Positions 14,016-22,549 of a DNA stretch of 58,109 nt are shown one piece after another; position 1 is the stretch's first letter; every line of letters starts with the position of its first letter. The DNA is from an uncultured Collinsella sp. (GTDB lineage: Bacteria; Actinomycetota; Coriobacteriia; Coriobacteriales; Coriobacteriaceae). Under the pieces are notes generated by a model. That model was not told the DNA's origin, made no database searches, and saw nothing but the letters and a program-made list of their open reading frames with translations. The translations under genes were made by a program, and so were the position numbers. The DNA lies in assembly GCA_900542325.1 (NCBI GenBank), contig UQMY01000015.1, forward strand, positions 1 through 58,109, given 5' to 3'.

Positions 14016-16013
14016 CTATTGCAGGTCCAGCTGGTCCAGGTATTCCTTGCCGTGCTCGGAGATATGGCGCTTGCGGCCCGCCTCGTCGTTGCCCAGCAAC
14101 AGGTTGAACATGGTTTCCATCTTGGTGACGTCCTCGGGCTCCACCTTGATCAGGCGGCGCGTCTCGGGGTTCATGGTGGTGAGCCACATCATGTCCGGAT
14201 CGTTCTCACCAAGACCCTTGGAGCGGTTGATGGAGCACTTCTGGTCGCCGATCTCCTTGAGGATGCCGTTCTTCTCGAGCTCAGTGTAGGCAAAGTAGGT
14301 CTTCTCTTTGCAGTTGATCTCGTAGAGCGGCGACTCGGCGATATACACGTAGCCCTCGTCGATAAGTGTGGGCACCAGGCGGTAGAGCATGGTGAGCACG
14401 AGCGTGCGGATGTGGTAGCCGTCGACGTCGGCGTCCGTACAGATGATGACCTTGTTCCAGTTGAGGTTGTCCAGGTCAAAGGCACCGAGGTTCTTGATGC
14501 GCTTGTCCTTGATCTCCACGCCGCAGCCCAGCACGCGCATAAGGTCCATGATGATGTCGGACTTAAAGATGCGCGGGTAGTCCTCCTTCAGGCAGTTGAG
14601 GATCTTGCCTCGGACGGGCATAACGCCTTGGAACTCGGCATCGCGCGAGGTGCGAATGGCGCCTGCTGCCGAGTCGCCCTCTACGATGTAGATCTCGCGA
14701 CGGTTTTTGTCCTTGGAGCGGCAGTCGATGAACTTCTGCACGCGGTTGGCCATGTCGGTCTTCTGCTGCAGGTTGGTCTTAATGCTCTGGCGAGTCTTTT
14801 CGGCGTTCTCACGCGAGCGCTTGTTGATGAGCACCTGCTCCACGATCTTGTTGGCAGCGTCTTTGTTCTCGATCAAGTAGGTCGAGAGGCGCTCCTTAAA
14901 GAAGGCGGTCATGGCCTGCTGGATAAAGCGGTTATTGATAGCCTTCTTGGTCTGGTTTTCGTAGGACGTCTGGGTGGAGAAGCAGTTGGTCACCAGTACC
15001 AGGCAGTCCTGGACGTCCTGCCATTTGATGCCGCTCTCGTTTTTGTTGTACTTGCCCTGTTGCTTGATGTAGGCGTCGATGGCGCTGGTCAGAGCACTGC
15101 GGGCCGCCTTCTCGGGCGAACCGCCGTTCTCGAGCCAGGAGGAATTGTGGTAGTACTCCTGCATCATGAAAGTGCGCGAGAAGCACATGCAAGCAGTGAT
15201 TTTTACGTTGTAATCGGGCAGGTCCTCGCGATCGCGACCGCGACGGTCGGCCTCGATAAAGAAGGGCTCGGTAAGGTAGTCGGTACCGACCTTCTCGAGC
15301 ACGTAGTCCTCGATGCCCTTGGGATAGCAAAAATCCTCTTCGGAAAACTCGCCATCGTCGCCCTCAATGCGCAGGCGGAAGGTCACGTTGGCGTTGACCA
15401 CGGCCTGACGGCGCATGGTCTCGCGATACCAGTCGTGGGGAATGCTAATCGAGGTAAAGACCTCAAGATCGGGGCGCCACTTGATGGTGGTGCCGGTGCG
15501 GTTCTCGTCGCTGGGCTCAATCTCGAGTGCCTTCTTCTTGGCGCCGACGACCTTGCCTTTCTTAAAGTGCAGGGAGTACTTGTTGCCGTCGCGCCAGACG
15601 GTGACGTCCATGTACTCGGAAGCGTACTGGGTCGCGCACGAGCCCAGGCCGTTGGTGCCGAGCGAGAAGTCGTAGTCGCCGCCCTGGTTGTTGTTGTACT
15701 TGCCGCCGGCGTAGAGCTCGCAGAAGACGAGCTCCCAGTTAAAGCGCTTCTCGGAAGGGTTCCAGTCGAGCGGGCAGCCACGGCCATTGTCCTCTACCTG
15801 AATAGAGCCATCGCGAAAGGCGGTGAGGGTGATGAGCTTGCCGTAGCCCTGGCGCGCCTCGTCAACGGCGTTGGACAGGATCTCGAAGGCGGCATGCGCG
15901 CAACCGTCGAGTCCGTCCGAGCCAAAGATGACGGCGGGGCGCAGGCGTACGCGCTCCTCGTCCTTGAGCTGGCGGATACTGTCGTTACCATAGTTTGCGG
16001 TGTTTTTTGCCAT
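14016..16013 (-). CDS. parE: Type IIA topoisomerase subunit B (ParE-like)
   Basis: A 665-residue ATPase subunit. The GHKL ATP site shows EILSNAVDEA, DNGRGCPLDW and GTNGLGSC. The TOPRIM domain has EGDSAAGAIRTSRDAEFQG, LPVRGK-like MPVRGKILN and ICTDADVDGYHIRTL, and the C-terminus has NRSKGLGE. It works with the ParC-like subunit to decatenate or relax DNA. The start is the ATG before AKNTANYG; an AAGGAGC stretch lies about 16 bases upstream, longer than usual. A LexA-type box lies about 100 bases upstream, so damage control of this operon is possible. It is divergent enough from GyrB that a second, topoisomerase IV-like pair is the best reading. Confidence 0.88.
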   Translation of the reverse strand: MAKNTANYGNDSIRQLKDEERVRLRPAVIFGSDGLDGCAHAAFEILSNAVDEARQGYGKLITLTAFRDGSIQVEDNGRGCPLDWNPSEKRFNWELVFCELYAGGKYNNNQGGDYDFSLGTNGLGSCATQYASEYMDVTVWRDGNKYSLHFKKGKVVGAKKKALEIEPSDENRTGTTIKWRPDLEVFTSISIPHDWYRETMRRQAVVNANVTFRLRIEGDDGEFSEEDFCYPKGIEDYVLEKVGTDYLTEPFFIEADRRGRDREDLPDYNVKITACMCFSRTFMMQEYYHNSSWLENGGSPEKAARSALTSAIDAYIKQQGKYNKNESGIKWQDVQDCLVLVTNCFSTQTSYENQTKKAINNRFIQQAMTAFFKERLSTYLIENKDAANKIVEQVLINKRSRENAEKTRQSIKTNLQQKTDMANRVQKFIDCRSKDKNRREIYIVEGDSAAGAIRTSRDAEFQGVMPVRGKILNCLKEDYPRIFKSDIIMDLMRVLGCGVEIKDKRIKNLGAFDLDNLNWNKVIICTDADVDGYHIRTLVLTMLYRLVPTLIDEGYVYIAESPLYEINCKEKTYFAYTELEKNGILKEIGDQKCSINRSKGLGENDPDMMWLTTMNPETRRLIKVEPEDVTKMETMFNLLLGNDEAGRKRHISEHGKEYLDQLDLQ

Positions 16014-16111
16014 ACTCGCTCTCTCGGTGCTCCTTTGCTGCGTTTTAGTCATATAGATAGTCAAGGTAGCATAGCCCAGGCCTTGGGCGATTCCAACCAA
16101 CACGAATTCCA

Positions 16112-16127
16112 TCGAACAATAGTTCGA
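16112..16127. promoter_or_regulatory. Candidate LexA (SOS) box
   Basis: TCGAAC-AATA-GTTCGA is a perfect palindrome matching the actinobacterial/Gram-positive SOS pattern CGAAC-N4-GTTCG. It lies about 100 bases before the parE-like start and about 40 bases past the end of ATPase 2, so parE is the only downstream candidate. Confidence 0.55.
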
Positions 16128-16165
16128 TTAGATAATGGATGCTTGGGATGCGGGTGGGGTCTGTC

Positions 16166-17548
16166 CTATTCAAACATCTGCGGCAGGTCGATGAAGACGG
16201 TTCGATCGCTTTCGTCAGCTTCGAAGCCCGAACGGGAGAAGAATCCGTAGCGATGGCATTTGAGCCCCGTTGCCTCGACTTGGGTGATTTCCTCGTCGAC
16301 CATTTTTTGCGTGACGGGGGATTTGCGGAACTTTGCTTCGTAGAATGCGTAGCCCTCGGGGTCTTGCGTTACCACATCGAATTCGCCGCTCGTTTTGTTT
16401 GCGGGATCGTCGTACCAGTACTTGCCTATGGCATCGAAAGCCGGTTCGATCTTGCCAGTCCTGTTTTGCCGTACGAGGTATTGACGGCAGATCTCCTCGA
16501 ACATATGTGGAGTGTAGTTTTCCTCGAAGTCTTGGGAGACGTGACGATCATAGAAGACTTCCGGGTCGAGCAGCTGACGCGCAGAAGCATTGCGGAAGAC
16601 GTAGCGATAGTAAAAGAGCGAAAGTGGGTCCACCACAAAGTAGCCAGACTTGCGCTTATTCGTAGGGTCGTTGATGGGTGCACGCTTTTGGACGATTTCG
16701 AGTGACATGAGCTTGTCGAGTACGTCTGCCATGGCCGGACCGCTCGAGACGTGCGACTGTGCCAGCACGTCCCCCCAACGGGAGTAACCTTGTGCGAGAG
16801 CCCCGAAAACTTCGTTGGCGTTGGTCATCTTCGAGATCTCGGCGTTGAGATAGGACGGTACTTCGCTTTCTAAGCGGGCGCCAGGTTCTGTGACGAGCTC
16901 GATGATATTGTCGCGTACGCTTTGGGACTGATCGATGAGGCGATTGTAAAAGGGGATGCCGCCAAAAACGCTATAGAGCCGCACCTTGTCCTCGGGTGAG
17001 AACGCGGGATAGAACTTTGCAGCGTCAAAGTAATCCATGGGCTTAAGCTCAAGCGCGAGATCAATTCGCCCGTAGAGGGGGCTTTCATGCTCGATGAGAG
17101 ATTTCATAATCTCAACATAGGAGCCGCACAGGACAATGTTTAAACGTGAGTCTTCCCTGTGAGCGTCGATTGAGGTCTGGAGAATGCTGTCTAAGCCTTT
17201 AACCGCATCTCTCAAGTAGGGGTATTCGTCGAGAACGAGGGTAATGTTCTTGTCTTTGGCTTGGGCAAACAGAAATTCGATGAGCTCGCGGATGCCCGTG
17301 AAGGCGAGCGGAGGAAAGCTTAGCGCTTCAGCAGCAAGGGCGGACAGACTCTCGAGGTTGTCTGCCTCGGAGGTTTGGCGGCACTCGTAATAGATCGTTG
17401 CGACGTCCGATAAATCGGTTAGCGCCTGCTTGATGAGCTCACTTTTGCCGACGCGACGCCTTCCGTAAATGAAAACATTGCGCTGCTCGGGCGCATTGAG
17501 TGTTTTCTTAATACGGGCGAGTTCAAGCTCCCTGCCAATGAATTCCAC
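16166..17548 (-). CDS. P-loop ATPase with C-terminal DUF234-like domain (ATPase 2)
   Basis: A 460-residue protein. Walker A is GRRRVGKS at 29-36 and Walker B is LVLDEYPYL near 104-112. A winged-helix region (RWGDVLAQSHVSSGPAMADVLDKLMSL) follows. The C-terminal 130 residues look like a PD-(D/E)xK-type fold: GEFDVV then FYEAKF gives the D...ExK signature. This matches the archaeal ATPase plus DUF234 family, whose role is unknown. The start ATG lies only a few bases from a dense inverted-repeat array, which suggests autoregulation. It is flanked by a 10-base inverted repeat that includes its own stop codon. It sits alone between parE and a small membrane protein gene. Confidence 0.8.
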   Translation of the reverse strand: MEFIGRELELARIKKTLNAPEQRNVFIYGRRRVGKSELIKQALTDLSDVATIYYECRQTSEADNLESLSALAAEALSFPPLAFTGIRELIEFLFAQAKDKNITLVLDEYPYLRDAVKGLDSILQTSIDAHREDSRLNIVLCGSYVEIMKSLIEHESPLYGRIDLALELKPMDYFDAAKFYPAFSPEDKVRLYSVFGGIPFYNRLIDQSQSVRDNIIELVTEPGARLESEVPSYLNAEISKMTNANEVFGALAQGYSRWGDVLAQSHVSSGPAMADVLDKLMSLEIVQKRAPINDPTNKRKSGYFVVDPLSLFYYRYVFRNASARQLLDPEVFYDRHVSQDFEENYTPHMFEEICRQYLVRQNRTGKIEPAFDAIGKYWYDDPANKTSGEFDVVTQDPEGYAFYEAKFRKSPVTQKMVDEEITQVEATGLKCHRYGFFSRSGFEADESDRTVFIDLPQMFE

Positions 17549-17550
17549 TT

Positions 17551-17652
17551 ACTCGGTTCCTTCCGACTCGGTTTTGTCCGAGTTAATTGTATCGCATGAA
17601 CAAGTTTATGCTCGAGTTTACTCGGACAAAACCGAGTCGGTTCTGTCCGAGT
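17551..17652. repeat. Operator-like inverted repeat array of ATPase 2
   Basis: The 18-base palindrome ACTCGG-N6-CCGAGT occurs four times, at 17551, 17566, 17620 and 17635, with small changes; members of a pair overlap by three bases. The two 33-base pairs are inverted relative to each other and share 21 identical bases, around a 36-base centre that holds a TACAAT box on the minus strand. The ATPase 2 start codon is at 17548, so the array surrounds its promoter. Confidence 0.8.
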
Positions 17653-17687
17653 AAGTTTGAATAGCGAATCGAAATTGTTATGTCCAC

Positions 17688-17936
17688 ATGGCGATGGCGA
17701 ACATGGTTTCCATAAGCGCCGCGTTCGCGCTTGTTATTGCCGCAATGCGCTGTGTCGCTGAGGCGCAGATCGTACCGCTCGAAAGCGTCTTTTGGTTGGC
17801 GAACCTGGCCACGGGCGTGTTCTGCGGTGCGACGATTTTCGCGGCCACGTTTGCTGTCCTGTGCGCAACGTTTTTCACGGCGAAAAGACGCCGTGCCAAG
17901 CTCGAGGCAGAACTCGACTCCTCAGACGACATTTAA
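17688..17936 (+). CDS. Small two-helix membrane protein
   Basis: An 82-residue frame with two hydrophobic segments (SISAAFALVIAAM near the N-terminus and ATGVFCGATIFAATFAVLC in the centre), then a basic stop-transfer stretch (TAKRRRAK) and an acidic tail. This topology suits an inner-membrane hairpin protein. No strong ribosome site is seen; ATG codons at 17688, 17694 and 17703 are all possible. A clear terminator directly after the stop supports expression on this strand. No family was recognised. The reverse-strand frame over the same bases has low-complexity composition and is less likely. Confidence 0.5.
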   Translation: MAMANMVSISAAFALVIAAMRCVAEAQIVPLESVFWLANLATGVFCGATIFAATFAVLCATFFTAKRRRAKLEAELDSSDDI

Positions 17937-17944
17937 TGCGCAAT

Positions 17945-17982
17945 GGGCTGGCTCTGGGTATTCAGAACCAGCCCATTTTGAT
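17945..17982. terminator. Rho-independent terminator after the small membrane protein gene
   Basis: ATGGGCTGG-TCTG pairs with AGAACCAGCCCAT around GGTATTC, followed by TTTTG on the plus strand. The hairpin may also work on the minus strand. Confidence 0.75.
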
Positions 17983-18026
17983 GTTCGATGAGCCGAGTCG
18001 GCGTCTCTCACAATAGTAACTAGGAG

Positions 18027-21000
18027 CTAGCGAGGCCTATCCGAATTGACCTTATGAGCGGCGTCGGTTTCGAGCGCCGTGCGGCGGGCGCTGTAGGCGA
18101 CGAGGCCGGCGCCTGCCGCGGCGAGTGCTGCAGCGGCTGCCGTAAGGGGAGCGTTGACATCGCCCGTGCCCGCAAGCGCGCCCACTTTTCCGGAGCGCTT
18201 GTTATTGCCGTGGTCCTTGCCACTGCCGGAGCTGCTTCCGCCGGAGCCGCCGCCCTCGTCAGCGCCGCCGCCACTCGAGCCACCATCGCCGTCTGCTGTC
18301 ATCGGGGCGTCATGAAGCCCTGTCGTATTCGCGCTGTCGCATACGCCGACCTGAACTTCTGAGCGCTCGCATGCCGCGTCGGGTACATGAAGCTCGTGCA
18401 GTACGGCGCCCAGCGTCGAGTTTGCGCCCGGTCGAATTTCCTCGAACGTTACGGGATCGAGTGCCACCAGGTCACGCGCCTTCGCATACAGCGTGACGCG
18501 TTTGCCCACCTCGTCGCCCCAGCTCTCCGGGATGGCAAAGCTCATGCGGAATTGTGCCGTGCAGCCCGGTGCCAGCACGGCGTTTCCATTGTCGGCAACC
18601 AGCGGGTGCGTTGCAAAACGTGTGCCCAGCGTCTCGAGCGCGTACTTCACGTGTGCCATGTCGTTGGCCGAAGCGTCCTCGGCAAGCTCCGGATCGTAGA
18701 TCGATGCCGTGCGTGCGTTCGCTCCGAATCCGATGGATGCGCTGGAGAACGGCTGGTTGGAACCCTCTCGGTACAGATCGATCGTTCCGGCGGTCAGCAA
18801 GGTGTTGCCGTCGTTTCGCACCGTGACCATGAAGGATTCGCCTGCCGCTCCGGGCACCACCGCGCCCGAGGTAGCGACCGCGCCCGTTGGAGTGGCACAC
18901 GCCACCAAGGGCACTTCGATGCCGTGCAGCTCTGCCTCGCTCTTCTCCACGCTCACAATGTGCGTGGCGAGCGCGGAGAGCATACCACCCGACGTCAAAA
19001 ATGTCGTTATCTGATCGACGGGATGGTCCAGTTCGCACATCACGAACGGCTCCGTGAACAGATCGCCTGCCAAGGTGCTGGCGAAGATGCGGAAGTGCTT
19101 GCCCATCACTGCTACCGGGTTGCCTTCTTCGTCGTAGGTTTGTCCCACCTTGCCATCGGTGTTCTCTACATAGAGCACGCACCTGCCGTTGTTGCTCACG
19201 CTAAACGATGCCGGGCCACAGCCTGCGGCGCCCACGGGCTGCGTTGCAAATGCCGATGCGCCTCGCGTCCAAGTAATATGCTGCAGTTGCTCGTTGACGG
19301 TTGCCAAAAAGCCCGAATGTTGTGGCCACGGCACCGCACAGGATACCGTGGCGTCTGGTGACATAACGTCCCAGGCCGCAATGGACTGGCCGATCACGGC
19401 GTATGATGCGCAGCCGCAACCGTCTGCGGTCTCGTACGCAACGGGCACCACCATTTTGCCGTTGATATTTTCGGGTGCGCCCAGCTCGATGCTCGACGGT
19501 GCTTGCGGAAAGCGGAGAACTTGGCGGAACGTCAGGCTGTCGCCCGAAACGTCTGACCACAGGGTAAAGCACTCCAGCGCAACCTCAGCCTCGCTGCCGA
19601 GCGCCTTTTCTGCGGTGGTTCCGTGGCGGTGGAGGTAGGCACCCGACAGGCGCCCGTCGACCACCGTCTTGCCCACCGTGATACGCGGGCACTGCAGGCA
19701 ATGGTAGCCATCCTCTTGCAGGCGGCCGCGCGAGATGCTGCGCCATGACGTATGCGACACCACGCGGGTCTCGTCATTACTTATGCGCAGGCGCACAACG
19801 GACAGTATGCCGGCTGTGCTTGCCGTATCGAAAAGGGTGTTGTCGCCGGCGGGGCGCTCGCCCGAGACCAGCAGCACGTAGGCGTCCCGGTTTCCTCTAC
19901 CGTCCGTATATTTCACCACGTCGAAGTCGTAATCGTATATGCTGTCGCGCTCCACGTCGCTCTCGCCAAACCCAAGGGGAAAGTCCACGGGCGTGGGAGC
20001 GGACCACGTGCCGTTTGCCTTTGTGTGCACCACCAGGCGCGAGCGGCCATTGTCGCCGTAGCGCACCGAGGCGATGCGGAATAGACACTCCACGCCGGCA
20101 ATCATCATTAGCTTCATGTGGGCTTCGCTGAGCACGCCGGAAAACAGTACGTTGTCGCTTGAGGGTTTTATGCCGCCACGCTCGTCCTCTGACACGCCGG
20201 CAGAATTGGCGTTGGGGTCCGCAACGGCGTTCGTTGCCTGACCGATATAGGTGTACTCATACATCGGCGCGGCGTTTTCGTCGTTCTCTATCAGTGCATG
20301 GACGAAATGCTCGATCTGTCCCGTGTCGTCGCTTTCTGCATCCGCTTCGAGCTCAATGCGCGTGACCGCTTGATCCCAATCGCGCACGACAGGCGCGACG
20401 TTTACGGCAGTGGCCTTAACCTCGGCGCGTGCGAGCAGCTCGGCGTTAGTGACGATGGTGGCCGATGCGATAAATTGCGGCACACCACCTGCCTCGGCGT
20501 TGCCGGCTGAGCCGAATCGGGCATCCAGCGTATAAGGTGTATCTCCACCCAAGGCCAGCTCAGAGCCCTGGAGCACATACTGATCGCCATTGTTCACTGA
20601 CATATCCCACGAATCGGCGAGTGTGGGCCACGATCCCGACCAAGCCTTGGTGGTCCACTTGAACATTACGAACTGGAGTATCACGTCGACATCGACGTCT
20701 GCACCTACGCGCAGTCGCGGAAGCTGGTGTCCATCTGCCTTCTCGTACCCAATGAACAGCGTGAGGGATGCGGCGCCGCGCACGGCAGACGAAGCGACGC
20801 CTGCAACGCCGGCGCCAAAGGTGACGGCAAGCCCGATCTGGATGGTGAACGAGCCCGACGTGTTTGAATAGTCGAGCGAAATGTTTTTAAAAAACGCCGC
20901 GCCGCTGCCGTGCGTGTGGGCACCCACGGCGAGCGCCAGCTTCGCCAGCACCCAGGGGTTGACGTTTAGGAAAAAGGGCACTGGTCCCAAGGTGAACTGT

Positions 21001-22394
21001 TCGGTCCAGTTGAGGTCGGTTCTTACCTGGAAGAGGGCCTTAATATTGCCATATGTGGGATCGTTGTTGTCACCCCAGGTCTTGCCCACCCAATCGTAGG
21101 CGAGCGAGCCGTACAGCTGCGTGGCGATATCCATCGTGAACAGCGGAGTGCAATGGTGGCGAAGGAGCTTGGTGTTCCTTGGATCGGTACCCGAACCAGC
21201 ACTCATGCTCTTGTACTGATTCCACTTCCCCTCCATCTTGTCGAGGTAGCGGGTTGCCTGCTTGGCGCCCGACTCACGCGGTGACTTCTTCCAGTACTCC
21301 GGATCCGGATTGCCCGAATCGTTCATATAGCTGGCTGGTTTGTATCCTCCGCCAAACAGTACGTACCCGGCAAACGAGAAATCGAACAGAATGGGGAACG
21401 AGGGCATCCAGCAGGTGAACTTGTTGCCGCCGATGCCGGGAAACGCCGCTGGGAAATCAAACGGAGTGATCTCTTGGTCCATAGTGGTGGGAATAATGGT
21501 GGCCGAGCCCGATTCCGACTTTGCGGCCGGCGCGGTGACAACGGCCATAGGGGATGAGAGCGTGTAGGTTTTGCCCTGATAGTCGAGGACAAAGCGCAGC
21601 TTGCACCCTTCTTCCAGAAGGCCCGATGCCGGATCGAGGAACGTGTCTTCGAGTGTGAACGTTGCCAGATTATCCGAACCCGATGCGCTGGCCTTGATCT
21701 GACCGATCTGCGTGACGGTTTCGGGCGAACTGCCCGCGGCAGGCGTCACTTTGTTGATGCGCAGCGTTGCCTGTCCACCCTGTGGCAGATGTGCCTGCAC
21801 GGTAAAGGCGTGCGTATCGGGCTGCTCGTTTGCCGTGTCGTCCTTCGGCAATGCCATGAACGTGGCTTCAGCGTATTGGATGTCCCATTCGTCGAATGTG
21901 AGCTGGCGGAAGTACGGCTCGCCGTCGGAAAGCGGACGCGTGGGCGCGGTTATGGCGGTGCCGCCCTGGATACGCGCAAGGGGAATCTCGACATCGCGGT
22001 AGCCCGCCATGCTAATGGAGATGCCGCCGTTAAAGTCGTACGCGTCGAGAAGCGTTGCCTCGTCCACGTAGCCTTCCGAAAGCGGCGCGACCTCAAAGAT
22101 GGCCGTGCCCTCATCGTCGGTCGTGGCGGAGAGCTGCTTGCCCGCGGCATAACGCGACGCGAGCGTGACCTGCGCTCCCTTGACGGGCATATTCTTGTTG
22201 GCGACGTCGACCACGACCACACCAAACATGGTGCGCGAGAGAACGAGCACCCTGAAGGGGTCTTTTTCGTCGGCATAGGCTTCGGTGGGCGCGAACGGCA
22301 GCAGGAAGGCATTTTCGCTTCCCGGCACGCGAGGCAACATGATGCTCGCTAGCGAGGACGCTCCGGCAACAAGTAACGAACGGCGATCAAGCAT
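18027..22394 (-). CDS. Large Tat-exported, sortase-anchored surface protein
   Basis: A 1455-residue surface protein. The start is the ATG before LDRRSLLVAG, with GGGAG upstream. The N-terminus is a twin-arginine signal (DRRSLLVAGASSLASIML). A carboxypeptidase-regulatory-like beta domain follows (VKGAQVTLASRYAAGKQ, TDDEGTAIFEVAPL), then a long body without recognised domains. The C-terminus has a Gly/Ser-rich spacer, then LAGTGD, a hydrophobic Ala-rich helix and a basic tail (YSARRT). This is an LPxTG-type sorting signal of the variant common in Coriobacteriia. The protein is therefore probably folded before export and then linked to the wall. A role in host or nutrient contact is inference. 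The adjacent LuxR-type gene may regulate it. Confidence 0.8.
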   Translation of the reverse strand: MLDRRSLLVAGASSLASIMLPRVPGSENAFLLPFAPTEAYADEKDPFRVLVLSRTMFGVVVVDVANKNMPVKGAQVTLASRYAAGKQLSATTDDEGTAIFEVAPLSEGYVDEATLLDAYDFNGGISISMAGYRDVEIPLARIQGGTAITAPTRPLSDGEPYFRQLTFDEWDIQYAEATFMALPKDDTANEQPDTHAFTVQAHLPQGGQATLRINKVTPAAGSSPETVTQIGQIKASASGSDNLATFTLEDTFLDPASGLLEEGCKLRFVLDYQGKTYTLSSPMAVVTAPAAKSESGSATIIPTTMDQEITPFDFPAAFPGIGGNKFTCWMPSFPILFDFSFAGYVLFGGGYKPASYMNDSGNPDPEYWKKSPRESGAKQATRYLDKMEGKWNQYKSMSAGSGTDPRNTKLLRHHCTPLFTMDIATQLYGSLAYDWVGKTWGDNNDPTYGNIKALFQVRTDLNWTEQFTLGPVPFFLNVNPWVLAKLALAVGAHTHGSGAAFFKNISLDYSNTSGSFTIQIGLAVTFGAGVAGVASSAVRGAASLTLFIGYEKADGHQLPRLRVGADVDVDVILQFVMFKWTTKAWSGSWPTLADSWDMSVNNGDQYVLQGSELALGGDTPYTLDARFGSAGNAEAGGVPQFIASATIVTNAELLARAEVKATAVNVAPVVRDWDQAVTRIELEADAESDDTGQIEHFVHALIENDENAAPMYEYTYIGQATNAVADPNANSAGVSEDERGGIKPSSDNVLFSGVLSEAHMKLMMIAGVECLFRIASVRYGDNGRSRLVVHTKANGTWSAPTPVDFPLGFGESDVERDSIYDYDFDVVKYTDGRGNRDAYVLLVSGERPAGDNTLFDTASTAGILSVVRLRISNDETRVVSHTSWRSISRGRLQEDGYHCLQCPRITVGKTVVDGRLSGAYLHRHGTTAEKALGSEAEVALECFTLWSDVSGDSLTFRQVLRFPQAPSSIELGAPENINGKMVVPVAYETADGCGCASYAVIGQSIAAWDVMSPDATVSCAVPWPQHSGFLATVNEQLQHITWTRGASAFATQPVGAAGCGPASFSVSNNGRCVLYVENTDGKVGQTYDEEGNPVAVMGKHFRIFASTLAGDLFTEPFVMCELDHPVDQITTFLTSGGMLSALATHIVSVEKSEAELHGIEVPLVACATPTGAVATSGAVVPGAAGESFMVTVRNDGNTLLTAGTIDLYREGSNQPFSSASIGFGANARTASIYDPELAEDASANDMAHVKYALETLGTRFATHPLVADNGNAVLAPGCTAQFRMSFAIPESWGDEVGKRVTLYAKARDLVALDPVTFEEIRPGANSTLGAVLHELHVPDAACERSEVQVGVCDSANTTGLHDAPMTADGDGGSSGGGADEGGGSGGSSSGSGKDHGNNKRSGKVGALAGTGDVNAPLTAAAAALAAAGAGLVAYSARRTALETDAAHKVNSDRPR

Positions 22395-22549
22395 CTTGGG
22401 CTCCCATCCCGCAGGTATCGGTGGAAATAATCCAATTTTGCGAGAAGGTGCCCCGTGGCGGTAGTGCCGTTCAAGGGTCAAAATGTCCAATTTAGGCGAG
22501 CGAAGTGCCGGGCTCCGGATCGCGTTCGATGCGCTTGGCAGCCCGGTCG

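Noticed and set aside
11667..16250. A 1527-codon plus-strand open frame across the topoisomerase genes
   Set aside because: It is antisense to both ParC- and ParE-like genes, which have clear motifs. Its Leu/Val/Asp-rich composition is the usual shadow of high-GC coding DNA.
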